DNA of 64,000 nucleotides from Rhodococcus spelaei (GTDB lineage: Bacteria; Actinomycetota; Actinomycetes; Mycobacteriales; Mycobacteriaceae). The stretch's first letter is position 1, and each line of letters starts with the position of its first letter. The stretch covers positions 559,918 through 623,917 of the forward strand of contig NZ_VIGH01000001.1 of assembly GCF_006704125.1 (NCBI RefSeq), given 5' to 3'. The notes beneath the pieces are model-generated. The model saw only the letters and a list, made by a program, of their open reading frames with translations, was not told where the DNA came from and searched no databases. Shown here piece by piece: positions 46,986-54,127 of this stretch. The position numbers were made by a program, and so were the translations under genes.

Positions 46986-47474
46986 TCAGGCGTAGAGCCG
47001 TGCGATGAAGGCACCGATGTTCTCGCGGACCCGTTCGACCTTCTCCTCGATGCTGAGGTGTTCGCGATACTTGTTGCCGAGTGCGGGCCTCTTCAGATTC
47101 CGTGCGTACAGCGAGCACGCGAGGTCGGTGCACATGTAGGTACCGGTCGTGTTGCCGCGGCGTCCGGAATCGCCCGCCCTGGCCGCGGTCATCAGGGAAA
47201 CGCCGCCGCCGGTGTGCGTGGTCTTGCAGATCGAGCACATCTGCGCGCGCCCGGACCCGGCTGTCGGGTAACGCATCGCGACACCGACGAGACGATCGTC
47301 GTGCGGGACGACGAGGTAGCACCGTCCCGGCAACGACGGTGCGCCCCAGCCGAGGAAGTCCAGATCCTCCCAGGGGCGGTCGTCCAGGTCCCGCGGCACG
47401 GGCAGGCGCTTGGCGTCGCCTTTGGAGCAGTTCACGAACGACGACCGGATGTCGTGTTCGGTGACGGGGATCAT
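46986..47474 (-). CDS. FBP-domain zinc protein (FusB-like fold)
   Basis: 162 residues. The C-terminal treble-clef motif is CSICKTTHTGGGVSLMTAARA, then MCTDLACSLYAR, giving a C-X2-C ... C-X4-C zinc site as in the FBP_C domain shared with FusB/FusC, which bind elongation factor G and free it from fusidic acid. Whether the actinobacterial proteins protect EF-G is unknown; a ribosome-linked role is inferred. The start ATG 47474 is the natural one. The tail YREHLSIEEKVERVRENIGAF is helical. Confidence 0.8.
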   Translation of the reverse strand: MIPVTEHDIRSSFVNCSKGDAKRLPVPRDLDDRPWEDLDFLGWGAPSLPGRCYLVVPHDDRLVGVAMRYPTAGSGRAQMCSICKTTHTGGGVSLMTAARAGDSGRRGNTTGTYMCTDLACSLYARNLKRPALGNKYREHLSIEEKVERVRENIGAFIARLYA

Positions 47475-47615
47475 GACGGAATCGGCTCCTCGGTTCGGAT
47501 TGCTGACAGAACGGAATCGACGCTACGGCTGGTCGCGGCCCGGGCAAAGGGATTTTCGCCGGTCGGCGCCGCGACCTGCGGCGGTTGGTGACCGGAAACT
47601 GTCGGAACCACGCGG

Positions 47616-47621
47616 TACGTT
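47616..47621 (+). promoter_or_regulatory. TANNNT -10 of the leaderless DUF4287 gene
   Basis: TACGTT ends 6 nt before ATG 47628. Confidence 0.45.
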
Positions 47622-47627
47622 TCGGGC

Positions 47628-47843
47628 ATGAGCGAACCCGTGAAAGGACCCGCGTCCTACTTCCCGTCGATCGAGCAGAAGTACGGCCGTCCGATCAGTG
47701 AGTGGCAGGGGCTGATCCGGTCCTCCGAACTGACCAAGCACATGGAGTTGGTCAACTGGCTCAAGACCGAGCACGGCATGGGGCACGGCCACGCGAACGC
47801 GCTCGTCGCGCACACGTTGAAGGAGGACGCAGCGGGGTCGTGA
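47628..47843 (+). CDS. DUF4287 small protein
   Basis: 71 residues. The family pattern is SYFPSIEQKYGRPISEWQGLI and HMELVNWLKTEHGMGHGHANALV. Members occur alone or beside DUF5655 domains and have no known function. The gene is monocistronic by spacing. Confidence 0.88.
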   Translation: MSEPVKGPASYFPSIEQKYGRPISEWQGLIRSSELTKHMELVNWLKTEHGMGHGHANALVAHTLKEDAAGS

Positions 47844-47939
47844 CAGGCGCCGGCGATGCCTGACTGCCGGCAAGTCCTTGGTCGGCGAGTTGCCGGAACC
47901 GGGCGAACGGGCGGGCGGTCTCTGGTAAGTCTGACCGGC

Positions 47940-48515
47940 ATGAGGAAGATGATCGTCGCGGCGCTCGGCGTCGGGGTTCTCCTGGTTGCCGGTTGCGGCA
48001 GCGACGGAGATTCGAAGTCTGGAATGGACCTGACGTCCGCGCCCGCATCCGGATCGGGGCAGGGCGAGCCGGACCTGACGTTGTACAAGGTCGGGGCGCC
48101 GGTCAGCAACGGCGGGGTGACCGTGACCGTCCGGTCCGCGACCTCGGTGCCCGCCATCTCGATGGCGTCGTCGGCGGGCGAGTTCGCCGACCAGGCCGCG
48201 CCCGCGGGCGAGAAATACGTGGCGGTCGACGCAGTGGTCAGAAACGACTCTGCCGCCCCGTTCGACCTGTCCTGTGGGAAGTCGATCGGTAACCGGCTCG
48301 TCGACGAGCAGCGCCACCAATTCGACATCATTGCCTCCCTCGACAAGGTGCAGGGCAACCCCGTGTGTGGCGTCACCCTGCAGCAGGGCTCGGAGTCGCC
48401 AATGAAGTGGGTCTTTGCCGTCCCGGTCGACGCGACGCCGAGGGCTTTCGGCTTCTACGACACGGAGACCCAGCAGCCGACCGAGGTGAAGGTGGTCGAC
48501 CTGAAGACTCAATAG
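47940..48515 (+). CDS. Secreted lipoprotein, DUF4352-like
   Basis: 191 residues. Lipoprotein signal MRKMIVAALGVGVLLVAGC with lipobox LVAGC, Cys19 anchored. A short disordered linker (GSDGDSKSGMDLTSAPAS) leads to a beta domain with VTVTVRSATS, GEKYVAVDAVVRN and a likely disulfide (SCGKS...NPVCGV). The DUF4352 immunoglobulin-like domain is common on actinobacterial lipoproteins; the role is unknown. TAAGTC lies 8 nt upstream of the ATG, a possible leaderless start. Confidence 0.85.
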   Translation: MRKMIVAALGVGVLLVAGCGSDGDSKSGMDLTSAPASGSGQGEPDLTLYKVGAPVSNGGVTVTVRSATSVPAISMASSAGEFADQAAPAGEKYVAVDAVVRNDSAAPFDLSCGKSIGNRLVDEQRHQFDIIASLDKVQGNPVCGVTLQQGSESPMKWVFAVPVDATPRAFGFYDTETQQPTEVKVVDLKTQ

Positions 48516-48648
48516 CATCTCGGCGGCGTCATCGTGATCGGCAACTGTCGGCGAATTGGAAGGTAACTCTCCAACTGATCCCAGGTACGGCTCGGATGAT
48601 GAAAAGGAGCGGTGTACGAAATGCCGCCCTGCCGAGAAGGGATCAGCG

Positions 48649-48972
48649 ATGACGGTTCAGTCCAGACCCCGTCGCCCGCTCAGACTGTGTGCCCAGATCG
48701 CCTGCGTGGGAATTCTCGCCGCTGCGCCACTGGTTGCGGTTGCCGCACCTGCGCTCGCCGACCCGAGTTACAGCGACAACGGCGGGTACGACCACAACTA
48801 TCCCGACGACAGCTACCACGGCTGGGACCAGCACGCCGGCACCGCGAACTACGCCCACGAGGGCGACTACAACCAGGATGACCGCGGCGACGGCGGCAAC
48901 GGCGGCGACCCGGGTTGCCCCTACCGGGCGCAGAGCGAGCAGTGGTGGCAGCACTGCGTCCCGCAGCAGTGA
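48649..48972 (+). CDS. Small secreted His/Asp/Tyr-rich protein
   Basis: 107 residues. Residues 1-38 form a signal peptide ending APALADP. The mature 70 residues are rich in Tyr, Asp, Gly and His (GGYDHNYPDD, GWDQHAGTANYAHEGDYNQD) with only two cysteines near the end (CPYRAQSEQWWQHCVPQQ). AAGG lies upstream of ATG 48649 at fair spacing. No known family is recognised. Acidic and His residues could bind metal or calcium, but this is a guess. A nine-base tandem repeat follows. Confidence 0.65.
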   Translation: MTVQSRPRRPLRLCAQIACVGILAAAPLVAVAAPALADPSYSDNGGYDHNYPDDSYHGWDQHAGTANYAHEGDYNQDDRGDGGNGGDPGCPYRAQSEQWWQHCVPQQ

Positions 48973-49022
48973 CGGCAGTGACGGCAGTGACGGCAGTGAC
49001 AGCGGGGACGGCAGTGACTGCC
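48969..49022. repeat. Six tandem 9-bp units GTGACGGCA
   Basis: Three exact GTGACGGCA units are followed by three variants (GTGACAGCG, GGGACGGCA, GTGACTGCC). The array begins at the stop codon of the secreted protein and repeats TGA in its frame, so it does not extend that protein. Confidence 0.85.
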
Positions 49023-49050
49023 CCGAGCGGTGACCGCCGAACGGCAGCGC

Positions 49051-49270
49051 TGTGGACAACTCCGGCGCGTCTCACCCAGGTCACGGCAACGCGCCGGAGG
49101 TCTCTTTTCCACAACACGCCGCCGCTGGTGCTATCCACAACCCCGGAGATGCGGTCTGTGCAGGTAGGAAGAGTTTCAACGGTGTAATTCTCGGGACCAT
49201 CCCCAGGTTGTCCACAGTCCTCGGGGCGTTGTGCATAGGTTTGTCCACAGCTGTGGACAGGCTCCTGCCC
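49051..49270. promoter_or_regulatory. Cluster of DnaA-box-like sites
   Basis: Within 220 bp there are three exact TTGTCCACA sites (49051-49059 reversed, 49208-49216, 49251-49259). There are also TTTTCCACA (49105-49113), CTATCCACA (49131-49139) and a reversed CTGTCCACA (49262-49270). No dnaA or dnaN is near. It lies between a secreted protein gene and a PH-domain gene. Confidence 0.6.
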
Positions 49271-49275
49271 ACCGA

Positions 49276-49641
49276 TCAGCAGCTGATCCGATCGAGGATC
49301 ACCGAGTGCACATGGTGGGCCTTGTCCATCCCGCGGAAGTCCGCCTCGAACGTGTCCGGGCCCGCGGTGAGTGCGACGCTGCTCGACGAGAAGAACTGCC
49401 CTGCCCACGACTTGTTGCTCAGGAAGGACACGGACCGGATGTTCCCGTACGGAATCGACGTGATCGCAACGCGTTTGCCGACGAAGCTGCGGTCCTGAAT
49501 GACGACCCGACGATCGGTCAGGCCGAGAAATCCGGTGCCCGCCCCGATGCAGTCGTAGACGGCTATGACCGTCTCGCCCTCGAGGAGTCCTTGCTGCACC
49601 TGCTTCAACTGGTCGGCCTTGTCGAAGATCGGTTCGCTCAT
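49276..49641 (-). CDS. PH-domain (bPH/YokE-like) protein
   Basis: 121 residues. The bacterial PH fold is suggested by QQGLLEGETVIAVYDC, GFLGLTDRRVVIQDRSF and ITSIPYGNIRSVSFL. The N-terminal helix and the whole length match small PH-like proteins of bacteria of unknown function. ATG 49641 has GGAG at 6-9 nt; an in-frame start at 49707 adds 22 residues without support. Confidence 0.82.
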   Translation of the reverse strand: MSEPIFDKADQLKQVQQGLLEGETVIAVYDCIGAGTGFLGLTDRRVVIQDRSFVGKRVAITSIPYGNIRSVSFLSNKSWAGQFFSSSSVALTAGPDTFEADFRGMDKAHHVHSVILDRISC

Positions 49642-49795
49642 GGTCTGCTCCAGGTGTTCGGAGGGGTGGGAATCAAGGGGATCGGGGGAGGTCAGGGTTC
49701 GATGCACGTCCCCTCCACCGTACGAGTCGACCGGCCGCCGGCGCGTGATTCGGACTATCGTTTGATCACCGAGTCCCGCTGCGGGAGAGGACGTG

Positions 49796-50326
49796 ATGAC
49801 GATGGCCGGACAGGGCTACGCGGCGCCGCCGATGCCGATCTGGCCGTACGCGTCGTGGTGGTCGCGGGTCGGTGCCTACCTGCTCGACCGCTTCGTCGTG
49901 CCGCTGCCGGGACTGATCGTGGCGGGTATCGGAGCCCTCGTCGCGTTCAAGGACTCGTCGTCGACCACCACGACGTACTCGGGTGACTACTATTCCGAGT
50001 CGAGCTCCGAGCTGACCGGCGTGAACGGCGCGGGGATTGCGCTGATGGTCGCCGGGTTCCTGTTGACGCTGGTCATTCTCATCTGGAACGTAGTGTTCCG
50101 GCAGGGCACCACCGGTCAGTCCGTGGCCAAGAAGTGGCTCGGCATCTCGGTGGTCCGGGAGAGCGACGGCCGCCCACTCGGACCGGGAATGGCGTTCGTG
50201 CGCTGGCTACTGCTGTGGATCCTCGGCGACACCTGCTTCCTGAACTTCCTGTGGCCGCTGTGGGATTCGCGCCATCGGTGCTGGCACGACATGCTGGTGA
50301 CCTCCGTGGTGATCAGGGCGAGGTGA
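49796..50326 (+). CDS. RDD family membrane protein
   Basis: 176 residues. YASWWSRVGAYLLDRFVVPLP carries the RDD-family Arg and Asp pattern. Three membrane helices (about 28-48, 85-105, 135-158) and GTTGQSVAKKWLGISVV fit the family. A serine/threonine-rich loop lies between helices 1 and 2. The function is unknown. ATG 49796 follows AGAGG by 5 nt and is preferred to GTG 49793. The DUF2752 gene follows 4 bp later. Confidence 0.85.
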   Translation: MTMAGQGYAAPPMPIWPYASWWSRVGAYLLDRFVVPLPGLIVAGIGALVAFKDSSSTTTTYSGDYYSESSSELTGVNGAGIALMVAGFLLTLVILIWNVVFRQGTTGQSVAKKWLGISVVRESDGRPLGPGMAFVRWLLLWILGDTCFLNFLWPLWDSRHRCWHDMLVTSVVIRAR

Positions 50327-50330
50327 GTCG

Positions 50331-50753
50331 ATGACCTTGCAGCGCAGCGAGATCCGGGACCGGCGTCTGTGGGGACCGGCCGGGGTCGCCGCGACCGGGA
50401 TCGCCGCCGCCGCGGTGCTGAACCTGCGGGACCCGCACCGGCTCGGCGCGTACGGATTCTGCCCGTTTCATGCCGTCACCGGCCTGTGGTGCCCGGGCTG
50501 CGGCGGGCTGCGCGCGCTGAACGATCTCACCCACGGTGACGTGTTCGCGTCGCTGTCGAGCAACTTGTTCGTCGCGCCGTTGGTGGTGGTGCTGGCGGTC
50601 GCGTGGGTGGCCTGGGTGCTGCGCCGGTGGCGCGGCGTCGACGACCGGATGATCGTGCTGTCGCGGGCGGCGACGGTGGCCGTGCTGGTCGCGCTCGCCC
50701 TCTTCACGATCGCGCGGAACACCCCGTGGGGATCCGCGCTCGCCCCGACCTGA
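50331..50753 (+). CDS. DUF2752 membrane protein
   Basis: 140 residues. The DUF2752 signature is FCPFHAVTGLWCPGCGGLRAL, with the three-Cys CPxCGGxRA pattern at the first membrane helix boundary. Two or three more helices follow. The function is unknown. It is co-oriented with the RDD gene (4 bp apart), forming a two- or three-gene membrane-protein unit. Confidence 0.85.
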   Translation: MTLQRSEIRDRRLWGPAGVAATGIAAAAVLNLRDPHRLGAYGFCPFHAVTGLWCPGCGGLRALNDLTHGDVFASLSSNLFVAPLVVVLAVAWVAWVLRRWRGVDDRMIVLSRAATVAVLVALALFTIARNTPWGSALAPT

Positions 50754-50802
50754 ATCGCCCCGTCAGAACCGCGCCGACTCGACCGACACCGGAGGCAGTC
50801 CG

Positions 50803-50910
50803 ATGGCCATGCAGATCTTCTCCCTCATCGTCCTGGTGGGTGCGCTCGTCGTGCTTGTGCCCGTGGCACGCCGGGTGTTCGGACGGCGCGACGACGACCA
50901 CGAGGACTGA
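50803..50910 (+). CDS. 35-residue small membrane protein
   Basis: GGAGG lies 8 nt before ATG 50803. The product is MAMQIFSLIVLVGALVVLVP, then VARRVFGRRDDDHED. One membrane helix is followed by a basic then acidic tail, typical of small single-pass actinobacterial membrane proteins. It may be co-transcribed with the DUF2752 gene 49 bp upstream. The function is unknown. Confidence 0.65.
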   Translation: MAMQIFSLIVLVGALVVLVPVARRVFGRRDDDHED

Positions 50911-50963
50911 ACACATTTCGCGCGTCCGCTCGACAGCGGCCCGTGGGCGCGCCATGCTCAGGC

Positions 50964-51161
50964 ATGGCCGAATCGCTGAGAGACCGCGTCCGCGAGAAAC
51001 TGCTGCGCCAGATCGCCGAGGACGGTGGCGCACCGACGGAGGGGGCCGAGGACGACGATCCCCGGCTGGTGGCACTGGACGACGACCTGGCGGCGCTGGA
51101 CGAGGCGCTCGACGGCGATCCGGTGATCGAACGGCTCGCCGCGAAGTACTGGGTGCCGTAG
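50964..51161 (+). CDS. Small acidic hypothetical protein
   Basis: 65 residues, no signal peptide: MAESLRDRVREKLLRQIAED, then an acidic disordered middle (EGAEDDDPRLVALDDDLAALDEALDG) and a tail PVIERLAAKYWVP. It looks helical. I do not recognise the family. CATGCT lies just upstream in place of a ribosome site, so leaderless initiation is possible. Confidence 0.5.
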   Translation: MAESLRDRVREKLLRQIAEDGGAPTEGAEDDDPRLVALDDDLAALDEALDGDPVIERLAAKYWVP

Positions 51162-51195
51162 CGACCCCGACCGTCCCGAGTTAGTTCGCAAGGCG

Positions 51196-51201
51196 TATAA
51201 A
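51196..51201 (+). promoter_or_regulatory. -10 of leaderless GntR gene
   Basis: TATAAA ends 8 nt before GTG 51210. There is no ribosome site, so transcription likely starts at or next to the start codon. Confidence 0.5.
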
Positions 51202-51209
51202 TACATCTT

Positions 51210-51866
51210 GTGTCTAAGTTGTATTCGGCGGCGGAACAGGTCTACCGCGAGGTCAAGGAGCGGATCCTGTCGTCCGCCCTGCCGGGCGGCGAGCTCATCA
51301 GCGAGGGCGAGATCGCCAGCGAGATGGGGACCAGTCGCACCCCCGTGCGCGAGGCGTTCCTGCGCCTCGAGGCCGAGGGCTGGATGCGGCTCTACCCCAA
51401 GCGAGGGGCGTTGATCGTGCCCGTCGCCGACGGCGAGGCCGAGCACGTCGTCTCCGCGCGCCGGCTCATCGAGGCCGCCGCCGTGCGCACCGTCGTAGCC
51501 GACCCCGTGGCGCGCGCCGAACTCGTCCGCGAACTGCGCGCCTGCCTCGACGACCAGCGGTCCGTCGCCGCGGCCGGCGACGTCACCACCTTCACCGGAC
51601 TCGACGCCGATTTCCACCGCGCGATCGTGCGCGCGGGCGGCAACCCACTGCTCGACGCCTTCTACGCGAGCCTGCGTGAGCGCCAGCGCCGGATGACCGC
51701 GCGCTCGCTGGCCCGCGATCCGCTCCAGCTCCAGTCGATCATCGACGACCACACCCGGCTCGCGGACCTGATCGAGACCGGTGACGCCGACGGTTACGAC
51801 GCCGCAGTCGTGGTGCACATGCACCAGGTGCACGGGCTGGGTCTGCCGAGCGGAGGTGCGCGATGA
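51210..51866 (+). CDS. GntR family regulator, FCD/FadR type
   Basis: 218 residues. The N-terminal HTH (about 5-70) has LISEGEIASEMGTSRTPVREAFLRLEAEGWM. The C-terminal FCD domain (about 75-205) holds the metal-ligand pattern DADFHRAIV and HTRLADLIETGDADG with HMHQVH. FCD proteins sense organic acids or sugars through a metal. It overlaps the MFS gene by 4 bp, so it probably controls that transporter. GTG 51210 is the start and appears leaderless. Confidence 0.9.
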   Translation: MSKLYSAAEQVYREVKERILSSALPGGELISEGEIASEMGTSRTPVREAFLRLEAEGWMRLYPKRGALIVPVADGEAEHVVSARRLIEAAAVRTVVADPVARAELVRELRACLDDQRSVAAAGDVTTFTGLDADFHRAIVRAGGNPLLDAFYASLRERQRRMTARSLARDPLQLQSIIDDHTRLADLIETGDADGYDAAVVVHMHQVHGLGLPSGGAR

Positions 51867-53125
51867 CCGTCGTGGCCGACCAGCACTCAGCTGCAACCAC
51901 TTTCGTCCCACGCACGATTGCGCCGTGGGCACTCGTTGCGGCCGTGATGTTCGCCGTCGCCTGGGGTGGCAACGAGTTCACCCCGCTGCTGGTCATGTAC
52001 CGCCTCGACCACGGGTTCTCGCCGGTGACCGTGGACATCTTCCTTTTCGCCTACGTGATCGGCATCGTGCCGGCGTTGTTGCTCGCGGGTCCGCTGTCCG
52101 ACCGGCTCGGCCGCAGGCCGGTGCTGCTGCCCGCGCCGCTGATCGCGGCGGTGGGATCGCTGATCCTCGCGGTCGGCGCCGACAGTTCGGTGCTGCTGGT
52201 CCTGGGCCGGATCCTCAGCGGCATCGGGCTCGGCATCGGCATGGTGGTCGGCGGCAGCTGGCTCAAGGAACTGTGCGTGCGCCCGTTCGACACGAAGGCG
52301 CAGACCGGGTCCGGCGCACGTCGCGCGGCGATGAGCCTGACCGCGGGATTCGCCCTCGGCGCGGGCCTGGCCGGCGTGCTGGCTCAGTGGGCGCCGTGGC
52401 CGACCGTGCTGGCGTACCTGCTGCACATCGCGATCACCGTCGTCGCCGGGGTCGCGCTGTTCGCGGCGCCGGAGACCCGCGCGGCAGTGCCGGTCGACCA
52501 GCGGCGGCCGCTGTACGAGGACCTGAAGATCCCCGCGGTCGCGCACCGCCGCTTCTGGTTCGTGATCGCGCCGGTGGCGCCGTGGGTGTTCGGCGCGGCC
52601 AGCTGCGCGTACGCAGTGATGCCCTCACTGATGGCCGACCACAGCGGCGGTCGACCGGTCGCGTTCTCGTCGCTGCTGTGCGTGGTGGCGCTGGCGTGCG
52701 GCTTCGCGATCCAGGCGCTGGGACGGCGCATCGACACCCCGTACAGTGCCCGGGCCGTGATCGTCGCGTTGGCAATCCTGGTGGCGGGCATGGCGATCGC
52801 CGCGGTGGCCGCCGACCGGCTGACGGTGCCACTGGCGCTCGTCGCGGCCGCGGTGCTCGGCTCCGGGTACGGCATGGCGATGGTGTCCGGACTGCAGGAG
52901 ATCCAGCGGATCGCCACACCCGACGACCTGGCCGGGCTGACCGCGGTGTTCTACTCGCTGACCTACATCGGGTTCGCGATCCCGGCGGCGATGGCGCTGT
53001 GCGTGCAGGCCTGGCCCGGGGTGTTCAGCTATCCGATGCTCTTCGTAGTCGGTGTGGTGGTCGCCGCGGCGAGCCTGGTACTGGTCGTGGTCAAGAGCCG
53101 CTCACATCTCCAGACCGCGCGGTAG
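51863..53125 (+). CDS. MFS transporter
   Basis: 420 residues, about 12 helices. The start (APWALVAAVMFAVAWGGNEFTPLLV) and the loop motif GPLSDRLGRRPVLL are those of MFS sugar/drug transporters. SGLQEIQRIATPDDLAGLTAVF is characteristic of the C-terminal half. The coupled GntR suggests an inducible importer or exporter of a small acid or drug. It ends 35 bp inside the convergent XRE gene region (overlap 53091-53125). Confidence 0.88.
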   Translation: MTVVADQHSAATTFVPRTIAPWALVAAVMFAVAWGGNEFTPLLVMYRLDHGFSPVTVDIFLFAYVIGIVPALLLAGPLSDRLGRRPVLLPAPLIAAVGSLILAVGADSSVLLVLGRILSGIGLGIGMVVGGSWLKELCVRPFDTKAQTGSGARRAAMSLTAGFALGAGLAGVLAQWAPWPTVLAYLLHIAITVVAGVALFAAPETRAAVPVDQRRPLYEDLKIPAVAHRRFWFVIAPVAPWVFGAASCAYAVMPSLMADHSGGRPVAFSSLLCVVALACGFAIQALGRRIDTPYSARAVIVALAILVAGMAIAAVAADRLTVPLALVAAAVLGSGYGMAMVSGLQEIQRIATPDDLAGLTAVFYSLTYIGFAIPAAMALCVQAWPGVFSYPMLFVVGVVVAAASLVLVVVKSRSHLQTAR

Positions 53126-53927
53126 CGCCGAGGCCGGCGTGGTAGCGCTGACGGTGCTCGAGGAACGGTGCGCGCCGCTCCTCGAGCGTCATCGCTCGGA
53201 GTCTGGCGAGCGTGTCCGCGGTGGCTCCGTCGGTGGGGGTGAAGACCTTCACCCAGGCCCCGGCCGGGGCGGGCAGGGTGAAGTTGGTCATCACCATGCT
53301 CACCTCGCCGATGGCGGCGTTGCGGATGACGTGGGTCCGGGTGGCGGGGGACGCGACATCGTTGCGTGCCCACATCCGTGCGAAATCCGGGCTGGCCGCG
53401 CAGAGTCGGTCGACGAATTCGCTCCAGCGCGGGTCGCCGAGGTTGCGGCCGTATCCGCTCCGCAGGTAGGCGACCATGCGGGCTCGTTCGTCCGTCCGGC
53501 TGACGAACGCATTGCAGCAGTCCGGGGTGGTGAACATCTCCCACAGTGTGTTGCGTTCGGCGTCAACACATCCGGGGAAGAGTGCCGCGTACCCCTCGTT
53601 CCAGGCGAGCACGTCGAAGCGGTTGGAGAGCACGCAGGCCCCCAGCGGGTCCAGATGGTCGAGAATGGTCTGCATCTCGGGCGGAAGCTCGCCGTCCTCG
53701 TGCGAGACCGGCACGGTGGGGACTCCTGCCAGCCCGTACAAGTGCGCCTTCTCCGCCGCATCGAGTGACAGCGTCCGCGCGACCGCGTCGAGGACCTGCA
53801 CGCTGACATTGATCGCCCGGCCCTGTTCCAGCCAGGTGTACCAGGTGATCCCGATGCCGGACAGTTGCGCGACCTCCTCCCGGCGTAATCCGGGGGTGCG
53901 CCGCCGCGGCCCCGGCGGCAACCCCAC
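53091..53927 (-). CDS. XRE-family regulator, N-terminally truncated (MmyB-like)
   Basis: About 278 residues. The remaining HTH reads RRTPGLRREEVAQLSGIGITW and YTWLEQGRAINVSVQVL, and the C-terminal MmyB-like PAS domain has LDPLGACVLSNRFDVLAWN and FTTPDCCNAFVSR. Full-length relatives have about 25 more N-terminal residues (RLRPADVGLPxGxRRRTPGL). Here the coding sequence continues into an antisense MFS fragment at 53926. A GTG at 53927 could still start translation, so the protein may be active. The family regulates drug and redox genes. Confidence 0.7.
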   Translation of the reverse strand: MGLPPGPRRRTPGLRREEVAQLSGIGITWYTWLEQGRAINVSVQVLDAVARTLSLDAAEKAHLYGLAGVPTVPVSHEDGELPPEMQTILDHLDPLGACVLSNRFDVLAWNEGYAALFPGCVDAERNTLWEMFTTPDCCNAFVSRTDERARMVAYLRSGYGRNLGDPRWSEFVDRLCAASPDFARMWARNDVASPATRTHVIRNAAIGEVSMVMTNFTLPAPAGAWVKVFTPTDGATADTLARLRAMTLEERRAPFLEHRQRYHAGLGATARSGDVSGS

Positions 53928-54117
53928 GCTCCTCACCACCACCGTCCAACTCGGAAACGTGTTGGGAGTGGCCACCTTCGGAACGCTGTTCCTCACCCGG
54001 ATCACGGCCTGGGTCGCGCATCCGTCCGCGGCAGCGGCGGGCCTGACGGCGGTTGCCGAGGGTACGGTGGTTCTGGTGGCCGCGGGCTTCGCGTTCGCTG
54101 CGGTCCGGCGGGGCTGA
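53926..54117 (+). pseudogene. C-terminal fragment of a DHA2-type MFS transporter
   Basis: Sixty-three codons end in TGA at 54117 and read TTTVQLGNVLGVATFGTLFL, then HPSAAAAGLTAVAEGTVVLV and a last helix. That matches the end of DHA2-family exporters. The rest of the transporter is missing; its left edge abuts the truncated XRE gene in antiparallel orientation. It is a deletion remnant with no start. Confidence 0.75.
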
Positions 54118-54127
54118 GCGCATGTGC

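Noticed and set aside
49051-49270. Chromosomal origin (oriC)
   Set aside because: No dnaA, dnaN, rpmH or AT-rich unwinding region is present, so the DnaA-like sites are reported only as a cluster.
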